A stretch of 64,000 bases of DNA, from positions 62,001 through 126,000 of the forward strand of contig NZ_JAUSLE010000004.1 in NCBI RefSeq assembly GCF_030646845.1, in the 5' to 3' direction. Origin of the DNA: Rhodoferax sp. (GTDB lineage: Bacteria > Pseudomonadota > Gammaproteobacteria > Burkholderiales > Burkholderiaceae_C). Shown here piece by piece: positions 45,212-55,078 of the stretch. A program made the translations under genes and the position numbers. The notes under the pieces were generated by a model. It was not told the DNA's origin. It worked only from the letters and a program-made list of their open reading frames with translations, and made no database searches. Numbering within the stretch: the stretch's first letter is position 1; each line of letters opens with the position of its first letter.

Positions 45212-45738
45212 ACTTGCCTACCGTCATTGTTCTGGCCTCCGGGCGCGGTGAGCGCTATGCCGCCTCAGGCGGCACCACCCACAAGCTGCAGGCGCGGCTG
45301 GGAGACAAGTCCGTGCTGCAACACACGCTGGATGCCGTGCGGGCCAGTGGTCTGCCGTGGCATCTTGAAGACGCCGGCCACCCCGGCATGGGCGACTCGA
45401 TTGCGGCCGCGGTGCGGGCTACGCCACAGGCTTCTGGTTGGTTGATTCTTCCCGGTGATTTGCCCCTGATCCAAAGCGATACCCTGTGTGCCGTGGCGGC
45501 GGCATTGAGTGATCGCGATGTAGTGGTGCCGGTCTACCGCGGCCAGCGCGGGCACCCGGTCGGCTTCTCTGCCCGTTGTGGCCCGGAACTTCTGGGATTG
45601 AAGGGAAATCAGGGCGCAGCCCCCGTCGTTAGTGCACATGCTGCTATTGAATTGATAGTGAATGATGTCGGCTGCGTGACCGACATCGACACCGTCGAGG
45701 ATCTGCAGGCCGCCGCCCGGCTGCTGCAAGGTGTGTGA
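45208..45738 (+). CDS. MobA-like nucleotidyltransferase
   Basis: A 176-residue NTP transferase of the MobA/MocA fold. The nucleotide loop is VLASGRGERY near residue 8, followed by THKLQARLGDKSVLQHTL, the metal-binding LPGDLPLI near 89 and a C-terminal DIDTVEDL. It would attach CMP or GMP to molybdopterin, or act on another sugar-like acceptor. No molybdoenzyme gene lies in the window. Residues 133-151 are encoded by a 55-bp repeat. The GTG start is chosen because the fold begins within three residues of it; the upstream open frame overlaps pdxH antisense. Confidence 0.82.
   Translation: MNLPTVIVLASGRGERYAASGGTTHKLQARLGDKSVLQHTLDAVRASGLPWHLEDAGHPGMGDSIAAAVRATPQASGWLILPGDLPLIQSDTLCAVAAALSDRDVVVPVYRGQRGHPVGFSARCGPELLGLKGNQGAAPVVSAHAAIELIVNDVGCVTDIDTVEDLQAAARLLQGV
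45606..45660 (+). repeat. 55-bp interspersed repeat, copy 8 (inside MobA-like gene)
   Basis: AAATCAGGGCGCAGCCCCCG then GCTAT-N7-ATAGT. It is open in frame and encodes a helix near the C-terminus. Confidence 0.75.
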
Positions 45739-45761
45739 AGGCCTGAGGATCAGGTCTGTGC

Positions 45762-46277
45762 TCAGTTCCTGGTGATAACGCCGCAGGCGAGGCGCGGACC
45801 CGAGTTGCCGGTGGGCTGGGTCTTGTAGTCGTCCGGATCGCGGTGCACGATCAGGCCGCGGCCCACTACGTCTCCCTTGCCGCTCCCCACTGACAGGGTG
45901 CTGGACTCGAAGCTGAAGCGGGCAGTGCCGGTGGCGTCGGCTTTCAGACTGGGCACGTCGCCGGCATGGTGTTCGCCGTGTCCGTGTGCCCCATGCGCCT
46001 TGCCGTCGGGGTTGAAATGCCCCCCGGCACTCATGCCGTCGCCGCTGGCGCAATCGCCTTTTTCGTGCACATGAAAGCCGTGTTCCGCATGGGGCTTGAG
46101 CCCCCGGACTTCACCGGTGACCAATACCCTGTCACCCTTCTGGGCGAACTGAATGTGACCGTTCACGGCGTTGCCTTTGGTGGCCATCAACTGGGCCGAA
46201 GCAGAAGGGCCGGAGGGCGAGGTGGCGCAGGCAGTCACGAAGAAAGCCGCAGCAACAGGTGCAACAAGTCGAATCAT
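45762..46277 (-). CDS. sodC: Cu/Zn superoxide dismutase, lipoprotein
   Basis: Destroys periplasmic superoxide. The 171-residue precursor has a lipobox FFVTAC (Cys 16), then the metal loops HGFHVHEKGDC and GGHFNP, a His-rich insertion (HGAHGHGEHHAGD), VVGRGLIVH and GNSGPRLACGVI. The copper and zinc histidines and both disulfide cysteines are present. AGGGGGGACTCC precedes the ATG at 46277; the frame extension to 46340 has no signal peptide. Convergent with the MobA-like gene. Confidence 0.95.
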   Translation of the reverse strand: MIRLVAPVAAAFFVTACATSPSGPSASAQLMATKGNAVNGHIQFAQKGDRVLVTGEVRGLKPHAEHGFHVHEKGDCASGDGMSAGGHFNPDGKAHGAHGHGEHHAGDVPSLKADATGTARFSFESSTLSVGSGKGDVVGRGLIVHRDPDDYKTQPTGNSGPRLACGVITRN

Positions 46278-46455
46278 TGGAGTCCCCCCTCTGGTTGGAA
46301 TGTGAGCTGCGAATGTAGGGCAATCGGGCGGATCGCGCAAGGCGACGTCTCACAGCCTGAAGCTTTGTCCCGACCTGTCCAGTGCAGCTGTTTTGGTAAC
46401 CAACTGGTAACGGCAAGTGCACCTATTCGCAGGGGTTCAGGAGTACCATGGCACT

Positions 46456-46470
46456 TGTAATTTTGTTACC
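46456..46470. promoter_or_regulatory. HexR-like box upstream of edd
   Basis: TGTAA-N5-TTACC matches nine of ten arm positions of the HexR consensus (TGTAA-N5-TTACA) known to control edd/eda in proteobacteria. It ends 8 nt before the edd ATG, a repressing position. A second pair of TGGTAAC repeats lies at 46393-46410. Confidence 0.5.
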
Positions 46471-46478
46471 AACATGCC

Positions 46479-48326
<1,848 letters not shown>

Positions 48327-48357
48327 GCCGGCCCCCACTAATGGTCTGGAGAACTGC

Positions 48358-49041
48358 ATGCATTCAAGCCCGAAACTGACCGCCCTGCAGGTGATGCAGG
48401 ACGCGCCGGTCATCCCGGTCATCGTATTGAACGACGTGGCGCATGCCGTGCCGATGGCACGCGCGCTGGTGGCCGGCGGTATCCGCATGCTGGAGGTGAC
48501 GCTGCGCACGCCGCAGGCACTGGCCTGCATCGAGGCGATTGCCAGAGAAGTGCCGGAGGCGGTGGTGGGTGCTGGCACGGTGCGCACCAAGGCGGATGCG
48601 CAGGCGGCATCGATGGCGGGGGCCCGCTTTGCGGTCAGCCCCGGCTACACCCCGGCGGTCGGTCAGGCCTGCCGCGATGTCGGGCTGGCGCTGTTGCCTG
48701 GCGTCGCGACGGGCAGCGAAATCATGATGGCGCAGGAAGATGGCTTTACCGAACTGAAGTTCTTCCCGGCCATGCAAGCCGGTGGCCCGGCCATGCTCAA
48801 GGCCTGGAGCGGGCCATTTTTTGATGTGCTGTTTTGCCCCACCGGCGGCGTGACCCTGCACAATGCGCCGGATTTTCTGGCGCTGCCCAACGTGGTGTGC
48901 GTGGGCGGCTCCTGGCTGGTGCCGGCGGACGCCCTGGCACAGGGCGACTGGGCGCGCATCACCCAACTGGCGTGCGACACTCAAGATTTCAAGAGGAAAT
49001 TGGCTGTAGCCCCCGTCCTTTATGCTTCAGTAGCTATCTAG
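48358..49041 (+). CDS. eda: KDPG aldolase (2-dehydro-3-deoxy-phosphogluconate aldolase)
   Basis: Cleaves KDPG to pyruvate and glyceraldehyde 3-phosphate. The 227-residue class I aldolase has the catalytic Glu in MLEVTLRT, phosphate-binding GAGTVRT and the Schiff-base Lys in ELKFFPA. TGGAGAACTGC supports the ATG at 48358. The C-terminal ten or so residues and the stop codon (49039-49041) come from a 55-bp repeat copy. Confidence 0.96.
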   Translation: MHSSPKLTALQVMQDAPVIPVIVLNDVAHAVPMARALVAGGIRMLEVTLRTPQALACIEAIAREVPEAVVGAGTVRTKADAQAASMAGARFAVSPGYTPAVGQACRDVGLALLPGVATGSEIMMAQEDGFTELKFFPAMQAGGPAMLKAWSGPFFDVLFCPTGGVTLHNAPDFLALPNVVCVGGSWLVPADALAQGDWARITQLACDTQDFKRKLAVAPVLYASVAI

Positions 49042-49050
49042 ATGATAGCT
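48996..49050 (+). repeat. 55-bp interspersed repeat, copy 9 (3' end of eda)
   Basis: GGCTGTAGCC and GCTAT-N7-ATAGC are both perfect mini-hairpins. It holds the eda stop codon and ends 5 nt before the convergent gloA stop. Confidence 0.82.
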
Positions 49051-49054
49051 AGTG

Positions 49055-49465
49055 TCAGCGCAGGCCGGCGCCAGAGCCGTGTTCAGCGCGCTGGATCAAC
49101 TCGATCTTGTAGCCATCGGGGTCGGTCACAAAGGCAATCACGGTGGTGCCGCCCTTGACGGGGCCGGCTTCGCGCGTGACGTTGCCGCCGGCGGCCCTGA
49201 TTTTTTCGCAGGCCGCATAGGCGTCGGGCACACCCAGCGCAATGTGGCCGAAAGCGGTGCCGGCTTCATACGAATCCACCCCCCAGTTGTAGGTGAGTTC
49301 GATCTCGGCGTGCTCCGGGTTGCTGCCGTAGCCGACAAAGGCCAGCGTGTATTTGTACTCGGGGTTTTCCGAGGTGCGCAGCAACTGCATGCCCAGTACC
49401 TGGGTGTAGAAATCAATCGAGCGTTGAAGGTTGCCAACGCGCAGCATGGTGTGAAGAAATCTCAT
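49055..49465 (-). CDS. gloA: Lactoylglutathione lyase (glyoxalase I)
   Basis: Detoxifies methylglyoxal with glutathione. The 136-residue VOC protein has metal ligands H5 (RFLHTMLRV), a Glu in EIELTYN, a His in FGHIALGV and a Glu in GYKIELIQ, the order of the nickel-type enzymes. Its start overlaps the thioesterase stop by 4 nt. Location beside edd-eda fits detoxification of triose-phosphate by-products. Confidence 0.96.
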   Translation of the reverse strand: MRFLHTMLRVGNLQRSIDFYTQVLGMQLLRTSENPEYKYTLAFVGYGSNPEHAEIELTYNWGVDSYEAGTAFGHIALGVPDAYAACEKIRAAGGNVTREAGPVKGGTTVIAFVTDPDGYKIELIQRAEHGSGAGLR

Positions 49466-50013
49466 GTCGTCAATTGTGGCGCAAGTTCAAACACCAGGCA
49501 GGTGGTGGTGGCATGGGCGTAGAGCGTGCCGTCCGGGCCGACGAGGCGGGCCTCCGCCGTGGCGAGTTGCCGTCCGCAGTGGATGACTTTTCCTTCGGCC
49601 CGCACCCGTGTCACTTTCGGCGTCAGGGCGCGCACGATGTTCACACTCAGTTCGGCCGTGGTGTAGCCCTGGCCCGGCGCCATGCGGGTGTGGACGGCGC
49701 AACCCAGGGCCGAATCGAGCAGGGTGGCAAACCAGCCGCCATGCACCGTGCCCATCGGGTTCAGGTGGGCGGCACCGGGCGTGCCTTGAAACACGGCGTG
49801 GCCATGGCCGGCTTCCACAATCAGGAAGTCCAGCGTTTGCGCAATCGGCGGGTAAGGTACTTCGCCGCGCAGCATCGCCTGCATCAACTCCAGCCCGGTT
49901 TTGCCGGCGATCTGGTCGGGGCGGGCAACACCCGGCCCCGCGCCAGCGTCCAGCAGGGCGCGGATGGTCTGTTCCTGGGCGAGCCAGGCTTCCAGGTGGT
50001 TCGGTTTGGTCAT
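49462..50013 (-). CDS. PaaI-family hotdog thioesterase
   Basis: A 183-residue acyl-CoA thioesterase-like protein. The hotdog helix reads [24 protein letters not shown] with the catalytic Asp, followed by [16 protein letters not shown] and [18 protein letters not shown]. The substrate is unknown; PaaI relatives act on aryl-CoA esters. It diverges from the MarR gene across a 58-nt region with two perfect palindromes, so it is a probable target of that regulator. Confidence 0.9.
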   Translation of the reverse strand: MTKPNHLEAWLAQEQTIRALLDAGAGPGVARPDQIAGKTGLELMQAMLRGEVPYPPIAQTLDFLIVEAGHGHAVFQGTPGAAHLNPMGTVHGGWFATLLDSALGCAVHTRMAPGQGYTTAELSVNIVRALTPKVTRVRAEGKVIHCGRQLATAEARLVGPDGTLYAHATTTCLVFELAPQLTT

Positions 50014-50036
50014 GGCAGCTCCAGTCAGTCATTAAA

Positions 50037-50064
50037 TTGCATATGCAACAATTGTAGCTACAAT
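50037..50064. promoter_or_regulatory. Two perfect palindromes, likely MarR operator
   Basis: TTGCATATGCAA (50037-50048) and ATTGTAGCTACAAT (50051-50064) are each their own reverse complement and lie side by side in the 58-nt gap between the thioesterase and MarR starts. Confidence 0.65.
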
Positions 50065-50071
50065 AATAACC

Positions 50072-50554
50072 ATGAATGCAAACACGCTTTCCCCGCCGAT
50101 GGTCGCCGCGACGAAATTGCAGGGCTGTACCAATTTGAAGCTGCGCCAGTTGACGCGGCGCATCACACAGCATTACGACGCCGAGCTGGCGCAGGCCGGG
50201 CTTAAAACAACCCAGTATTCGCTCTTGTCCCACGTGCTCAAGCTGGGTCCGATCCGCCCCGGCGATCTGGCGCAGGCCATGAAGATGGACGCCTCCACGC
50301 TGACGCGCAATCTCAAGCCCCTGGTCGCCGCGGGCTGGGTCCAGCTGGCGGAGGGCGTGGATGGGCGCAGTCGTCTGATCGCCATCACCTATGCAGGCCG
50401 CGAGAAGCGCCAGGACGCCCAGCGCCACTGGAAGATGGCGCAGACCCGCCTCAACCGCCTGCTGGGCATGCCGCGGATGCTGGCGCTGCATGCCCTGATC
50501 GATGAATCGCTGGCGCTGCTGGCGGACCCGATAGCCGCAGCGAGCAATAGCTAG
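50072..50554 (+). CDS. MarR-family transcriptional regulator
   Basis: A 160-residue winged-helix regulator. The DNA-binding part includes LSHVLKLGPIRPGDLAQAMKMDASTLTRNLKPLVAAGWV then the wing VDGRSRLIAITYAGR. The start lies 7 nt after the palindrome ATTGTAGCTACAAT, so autoregulation and control of the divergent thioesterase-gloA unit are likely. Ligand unknown; aromatic or acyl-CoA compounds would fit the PaaI neighbour. Confidence 0.92.
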   Translation: MNANTLSPPMVAATKLQGCTNLKLRQLTRRITQHYDAELAQAGLKTTQYSLLSHVLKLGPIRPGDLAQAMKMDASTLTRNLKPLVAAGWVQLAEGVDGRSRLIAITYAGREKRQDAQRHWKMAQTRLNRLLGMPRMLALHALIDESLALLADPIAAASNS

Positions 50555-50686
50555 GCTGAGCGCGTCCGGCCATCTTTATGCGGCCGCAATTATTCGGTGG
50601 CTTTGCGGGCCCGTTCGTGTGAGACTCGCTGGTGCAATCGTTGATTAAACTCGGTTGCCTGCAAACCTGAATTGGTGGAGGTGACC

Positions 50687-51989
50687 GTGGATCCAGGGCT
50701 CAGTTCAACCATGGCAAGTCAGCGTGCCGAAGCGACCCCAGGGCAGGCTGAAAAGTACCTCGCTATCCGCGAGGCCACACGGGCGCTCGCCGCGCCCCTG
50801 TCGGCGGAAGACTGCACGATCCAGTCGATGCCGGACGCCAGCCCGGTGAAGTGGCATCTGGCGCACACGACGTGGTTCTTCGAGACATTTGTGCTCGAGC
50901 CGCACTGTCCTGCCTATCGTGCATTCGATCCCGCCTACCGCGTGCTCTTCAATTCGTACTACAACGCGATCGGCGACAAGCACCCGCGTCCCGAACGTGG
51001 CCTGCTGTCGCGCCCCGGGCTGGAAGAGGTGCTTGCCTATCGTCAGCATGTCGACGAAGCCATGCTCGCCTTGCTTGACAGGGCGCCGTCGACCCCATTG
51101 CCGGCGGCCGTCACTGACCTGATCGAACTGGGTCTCAACCACGAGCAGCAACATCAGGAACTCATCCTCACGGACGTGAAGCATCTGCTCTCGCGCCATC
51201 CGCAAAAGCCCGCCTACCAGAAGCAATGGCCCCTGACGCAGGTGCTCGCGCGCGAGGGGCGCTGGATACCCTTTGCAGAAGGGCTGCGGGAGATCGGGCA
51301 CGATGGACGCGGCTTCTGTTTCGACAACGAGATGCCGCGCCATCGGGTCTGGCTTGATGCCTTCCAGATTGCGTCACACCCGGTGACCCACGGTGACTTC
51401 ATCGAGTTCATTGGCGATGGCGGCTATCGCCGACCGGAATTGTGGCTGTCCGCCGGCTGGGACGCCGTGACCGATCGCGGATGGCAGGCGCCCGCCTATT
51501 GGACGCAGCGCGATGGTCAGTGGCACGCCTTCACGCTGCACGGCGAGGTGCCGGTGGACCCCCAATGCGCCGGTCTGTCACGTGAGTTTTTTTGAGGCAG
51601 ACGCCTTTGCACGCTGGGCCAAGGCCCGGCTGCCGACCGAAGCCGAGTGGGAGATTGCCGCCGGCGGCGTGCCGCGCACCGGGAATTTTCTGGAGAGCGG
51701 CGCCCTGCATCCGCTCGCACCCCGGGAGGCTGTGGCCGACGGCATCCTGGCGCAGGCTTTTGGTGACGTGTGGGAATGGACCCGCAGCGACTACGGGCCT
51801 TACCCCGGTTTCCAGCCCGCCATGGGCGCCGTCGGCGAGTACAACGGCAAGTTCATGTGCGGCCAGTACGTGCTGCGCGGCGGCTCCTGCGCTACGCCGG
51901 CAAGCCATGTGCGCGCGACCTACCGCAATTTCTTCCCGCCCGATGCGCGCTGGCAGTTCTCCGGCCTGCGGCTGGCGCGCGACGCCTGA
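50687..51989 (+). pseudogene. egtB: egtB, ergothioneine synthase (sulfoxide-forming), interrupted by one frameshift
   Basis: A non-heme iron enzyme joining hergynine to a thiol donor. The first frame (to the stop at 51595) has the DinB-like iron domain with HLAHTTWFFE and NHEQQHQEL and the start of the FGE-sulfatase-like domain. The remainder continues in the +1 frame from [19 protein letters not shown] to SGLRLARDA at 51989. Removing one C from the run at 51559-51563 restores [11 protein letters not shown] and a full-length enzyme of about 430 residues. The start is GTG at 50687 behind GGAGG; a TTG at 50672 is possible. Either the gene is recently broken, phase-variable, or the C run is a sequencing error. 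No egtD lies adjacent, though the two usually cluster. Confidence 0.85.
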
Positions 51990-52630
51990 TGGTGCGCCAT
52001 CTGCTGCGCCACGAAGCCGTCAAACGCAGTCAACAGGGGCTGAAACCGCTCCACACTGCCCTCCAGTTGCATCAGCGCAGCGCAAGTTGATTCCAGCGTG
52101 GAGAGCTGGTCGGGGCGGTGGGCTTTGCGGATCAGGTAGTGGGATGGCGGTGTGTCGCGCAGCGACAGGCGCGGCAGTTGTTGCAGCAGCGGGTTGAGGT
52201 ACAGCATCTTGCGGCTCTTGCGCCAGGTGCCATCGAGCACGATCAGGCGCAATTGCGAGGGATCACGCAACAAGGTGCGGGGCAGGGCGGGCGGCGTCGG
52301 CAGGCGCGAGGCAGGGTCGTCCAGCGTGTCCGGGTACAGCAGGATCGCCTGTTTCGGGCTGCCGGCCTCAGTCTGCGGCTGCAGTGGCGCCGTCAGCAGG
52401 GCCTGCAGTTCCTGCCTGTCGAACTCTTCGCCGGTTACCAGTCGGCTGTGCGGCAGACTCAGGCACAACAGTCGCGCGCTGCCTTTGGCGTTGGCCACTT
52501 CCAGCGGGTGCTGCAAAACCACCACCTCAACCACATGGGAAATCGGCTTAATCCACTGGCAGATGCAGGCGCTGAGCGGACGCATGCAGATGGCGCAGCT
52601 TGGGCGTTTGGTATCGGGTGCCGGCAGCAT
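51920..52630 (-). CDS. DTW-domain tRNA-uridine aminocarboxypropyltransferase
   Basis: A 236-residue SAM-dependent enzyme that adds the acp group to uridine of tRNA. It has N-terminal paired cysteines ([13 protein letters not shown], likely zinc), [15 protein letters not shown], the DTW-type motif [13 protein letters not shown] and a later [10 protein letters not shown]. The last 70 nt overlap the 3' end of egtB on the other strand, long for a convergent pair. The C-terminal 20 residues are basic and unlike the family, so the stop may have moved. Confidence 0.88.
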   Translation of the reverse strand: MLPAPDTKRPSCAICMRPLSACICQWIKPISHVVEVVVLQHPLEVANAKGSARLLCLSLPHSRLVTGEEFDRQELQALLTAPLQPQTEAGSPKQAILLYPDTLDDPASRLPTPPALPRTLLRDPSQLRLIVLDGTWRKSRKMLYLNPLLQQLPRLSLRDTPPSHYLIRKAHRPDQLSTLESTCAALMQLEGSVERFQPLLTAFDGFVAQQMAHHQASRASRRPENCQRASGGKKLR

Positions 52631-52665
52631 GTTCGGGATTTTCGGGGCAATCTTGTGAAGCGGCC

Positions 52666-52696
52666 AAAAAAAAGGGCTGGTCTTGCGACCAGCCCT
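52666..52696 (-). terminator. Rho-independent terminator of the phasin transcript
   Basis: A perfect 10-bp stem (AGGGCTGGTC / GACCAGCCCT) with a 4-nt loop is followed, on the minus strand, by eight U. It lies 180 nt beyond the phasin stop codon. Confidence 0.9.
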
Positions 52697-52875
52697 ATTA
52701 AGGGATCCCTGAACCTGAAGGTTTCGAAAGGACCCGAGGAGACAACCTGTAGAAACTAAGTGTTTCTAAAAAATCTAACTTGGGTGAAGTATCTCAGGGT
52801 TTCCCCTAATTTTATAGAGTCCAAGCTCCAGAAAGATACTTTATTTCTCTTTGTTACTTCACCCCAACATCACAA
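52697..52875 (-). other. Long AT-rich 3' untranslated region of the phasin gene
   Basis: About 180 nt between the phasin stop and its terminator, visibly richer in A and T than the flanks and without a coding frame. With the strong hairpin and U8 it has the shape of a 3'-UTR-derived small RNA, but nothing here proves processing. Confidence 0.4.
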
Positions 52876-53418
52876 TTAACGCTTTTTGGACACTGGCTTC
52901 GTTGCGTCCACAGCGCTGGCAGCGACTGCGGTGAAGTTGGCTTCGGCAGCGTCAGTCGCTTGCTTGACAGCTTTTTGCACGGACTCAAGCGCGTTGTTGG
53001 CAGCAGCCACGGCGCTTTTCATCACTGCAACAGCGGTCTCGGAACCAGCGGGTGCGTTCTTGGCGGCGTTGTCCACCAGGCCCATGAATTTCTTCTGTGC
53101 TTCAGCAGCCTGGCCTTCGAAAGCCTTGCTGAGCTCAGCAGTAGAGCCAGTGGTGATGTCATACAGGTGACGGCTGTAGGCAGCGGTCTTTTCAGCCAGA
53201 GGCTGGAGCAGGCCGGATTGCAGGGCCATCAGTTCCTGTGCGTCTTTCACGCTCAGCATCGCCTTGGCGTGCTCGGCGGACTCGGCCAAAGCAGCTTTGG
53301 ATGCGGTCAGGTTGAGTTCAACAATCTTCTCAACGCCTTCAAAGGCTTTGGAAGTCAAACCCAACAGGGTTTCGATGCTTGCTTTTTGCGAGGCCATGAC
53401 TTGTTCGACGGTCAACAT
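52876..53418 (-). CDS. phaP: Phasin, polyhydroxyalkanoate granule protein
   Basis: Coats PHA granules. The 180-residue phasin-family protein is helical and Ala-rich: [21 protein letters not shown], then [31 protein letters not shown]. The C-terminal third is a run of Ala/Val/Lys helices ending PVSKKR. GGAGATATTTAT gives a strong ribosome site. Two PhaR-like boxes bracket the promoter and a strong terminator follows, as expected for a very abundant granule protein. No PHA synthase gene is in the window. Confidence 0.95.
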   Translation of the reverse strand: MLTVEQVMASQKASIETLLGLTSKAFEGVEKIVELNLTASKAALAESAEHAKAMLSVKDAQELMALQSGLLQPLAEKTAAYSRHLYDITTGSTAELSKAFEGQAAEAQKKFMGLVDNAAKNAPAGSETAVAVMKSAVAAANNALESVQKAVKQATDAAEANFTAVAASAVDATKPVSKKR

Positions 53419-53485
53419 ATAAATATCTCCAATAGAGTGAGGTAAAAAAGGTATCTGCGCCGAAACCCAGCCTAGGCTTGATTTA

Positions 53486-53500
53486 TGTTGCAGTGCAGCA
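53486..53500. promoter_or_regulatory. PhaR-like box 1, downstream of the phaP -10
   Basis: TGTTGCAGTGCAGCA is a near-palindrome of the TTGC-rich type bound by PHA repressors (PhaR) at phasin promoters. It differs from box 2 inverted at one position. Confidence 0.65.
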
Positions 53501-53508
53501 TGAGGCGA

Positions 53509-53536
53509 ATTATAGGGTTATCCCGCATCCATGCAA
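53509..53536 (-). promoter_or_regulatory. phaP promoter
   Basis: On the minus strand, TTGCAT (53531-53536) and TATAAT (53509-53514) are 16 nt apart, the best sigma-70-like promoter in the window. It lies exactly between the two PhaR-like boxes. Confidence 0.7.
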
Positions 53537-53544
53537 GCGGTTTT

Positions 53545-53559
53545 TGCTGCATTGCAACA
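53545..53559. promoter_or_regulatory. PhaR-like box 2, upstream of the phaP -35
   Basis: TGCTGCATTGCAACA, the inverted counterpart of box 1 with 58 bp between the box centres. Repression by bridging both sides of the promoter is plausible. Confidence 0.65.
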
Positions 53560-53615
53560 TATTAGGCTGGAAGTTCTAGAAAGCCGGGTTTTCACGGTCC
53601 CGACACAATAGTGGC

Positions 53616-54581
53616 ATGAAGGCTTTTTACTCGGATCACTTCGTCCTGCCCCTGCCGCCGGGGCATCGCTTCCCCATGGCGAAATACGCCATGCTGCGCG
53701 ATCAGGTGACGCAGGCCTTGCCAGCGGCGACGCTGCTGGAGGCGCCTGGTGCCAGTGATGGCGAATTGGCTTTGGTGCACAGCCCGGCCTACGTCGCCTC
53801 GATCATGGAAGGCAGCATTGCCGCCGCCGCCATGCGGGAGATTGGCTTCCCCTGGAGTCCTGCCATGGCGGAGCGCGCGCGTCGCTCGGTCGGGGCCACC
53901 GTCGCCGCCGTGCGCCGTGCGTTGACCGAGGGTATTGCCGCCAACCTGGCCGGGGGCACACACCGTGCCTATGCCGACAAGGGCGGCGGCTTTTGTGTAT
54001 TCAATGACGTGGCCGTGGCCGCGCGGCTGGCGCAGGCCGAGTGGAGCCGGCCGGGCAGGGCCCCAGTCTCAGGGCAGTCAGGCGCGGTCCGCCGCCCGCC
54101 CTTGCGGGTGGCGGTGATTGATCTCGATGTGCACCAGGGCAATGGCACTGCCAGCATCTTCCGGGATGACGACAGCGTGTTCACCCTGTCGCTGCACGGC
54201 GACAAGAACTTTCCGTTTCGCAAGGAGAGCAGTGATCTGGATGTGGCGCTGCCCGATGGCTGTGGCGACGCCGACTACGCTGCGGCCCTGGATCGCGCCC
54301 TCGATGAACTGGCGGGCCGCTTTGATCCCGGACTGGTGATCTTTCTGGCCGGTGCGGACCCGTTCGAGGGCGACCGGCTGGGCCGGCTCAAACTCAGCAT
54401 CGATGCGCTGGAGGCGCGTGACCGGCGGGTCTTTGACTGGTGCTTTGCCCGGCGCATTCCGCTGGCCTTCGTCATGGCCGGTGGCTACGGCGTGAAGATC
54501 GAGGACACCGTCCAGATTCAGCTCAACACCTATCGCATCGCGCTCGAATACTGGCAACGCTGGCAGGCCTTGCCGGTTTGA
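53616..54581 (+). CDS. Histone deacetylase-family (AcuC-like) amidohydrolase
   Basis: A zinc deacetylase-like enzyme of 321 residues. The metal site is VAVIDLDVHQGNGTASIF near residue 166 and the second Asp lies in FLAGADPFEGDRLG; MAGGYG near 289 marks the active-site end. A proline/arginine-rich insertion (SRPGRAPVSGQSGAVRRPP) precedes the metal motif. It may deacetylate acetyl-CoA synthetase, polyamines or another substrate. It diverges from phaP across the PhaR region. Confidence 0.9.
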   Translation: MKAFYSDHFVLPLPPGHRFPMAKYAMLRDQVTQALPAATLLEAPGASDGELALVHSPAYVASIMEGSIAAAAMREIGFPWSPAMAERARRSVGATVAAVRRALTEGIAANLAGGTHRAYADKGGGFCVFNDVAVAARLAQAEWSRPGRAPVSGQSGAVRRPPLRVAVIDLDVHQGNGTASIFRDDDSVFTLSLHGDKNFPFRKESSDLDVALPDGCGDADYAAALDRALDELAGRFDPGLVIFLAGADPFEGDRLGRLKLSIDALEARDRRVFDWCFARRIPLAFVMAGGYGVKIEDTVQIQLNTYRIALEYWQRWQALPV

Positions 54582-54631
54582 TGGCGGCGTGACAAAAGCG
54601 GGGGGCTGTCGCACTGGCAAAATCAGGCCCC

Positions 54632-55078
54632 ATGACTGAAATCAAATCTGACAAACCGCAGGCCGCGCCGCGCAGTGCCTACAAGGTGTTTCGCACCATC
54701 ACCACGCGCTGGATGGACAACGACGCCTACGGCCACGTGAACAACGTGGTCTATTACAGCTGGTTCGACACCGCAGTGAATGCCTACCTGATCGAGCAGG
54801 GCGTGCTCGACATCCATCAGGGCGAGACCATCGGTCTGGTGATCGAGACCCAGTGCAACTACTTCTCCTCGCTGGCCTTTCCGCAGACGGTGGAGGCAGG
54901 CATTCGCGTGGCCCGACTGGGCACCAGCAGCGTTCGCTACGAAGTCGGCCTGTTTGCGCAGGGCGAGCCCCTCACCGCCGCCAAGGGGCACTTCATCCAT
55001 GTGTATGTGGACAAGCAGACCCGCCGCCCCGTGCCCTTGCCTTTGAACCTCAAAACTGTTCTGGAGACCCTTGTATGA
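54632..55078 (+). CDS. Acyl-CoA thioesterase, 4HBT (YbgC/FadM) type
   Basis: A 148-residue hotdog enzyme. RWMDNDAYGHVNNVVYYSWFDTAVN contains the catalytic Asp of the 4-hydroxybenzoyl-CoA thioesterase class, and the core strand block is TIGLVIETQCNYFSSLAFPQTVEAG. The substrate is not defined. It overlaps the nitroreductase start by 4 nt (ATGA). Confidence 0.9.
   Translation: MTEIKSDKPQAAPRSAYKVFRTITTRWMDNDAYGHVNNVVYYSWFDTAVNAYLIEQGVLDIHQGETIGLVIETQCNYFSSLAFPQTVEAGIRVARLGTSSVRYEVGLFAQGEPLTAAKGHFIHVYVDKQTRRPVPLPLNLKTVLETLV

Noticed and set aside
50524..50556. Possible twelfth copy of the 55-bp repeat at the end of the MarR gene
   Set aside because: ATAGCC and AATAGCT are present but the spacing differs by one and the left hairpin is missing.
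52697..52875. tRNA or coding gene in the AT-rich phasin trailer
   Set aside because: No cloverleaf, no CCA end and no start codon with a ribosome site; best described as untranslated region.
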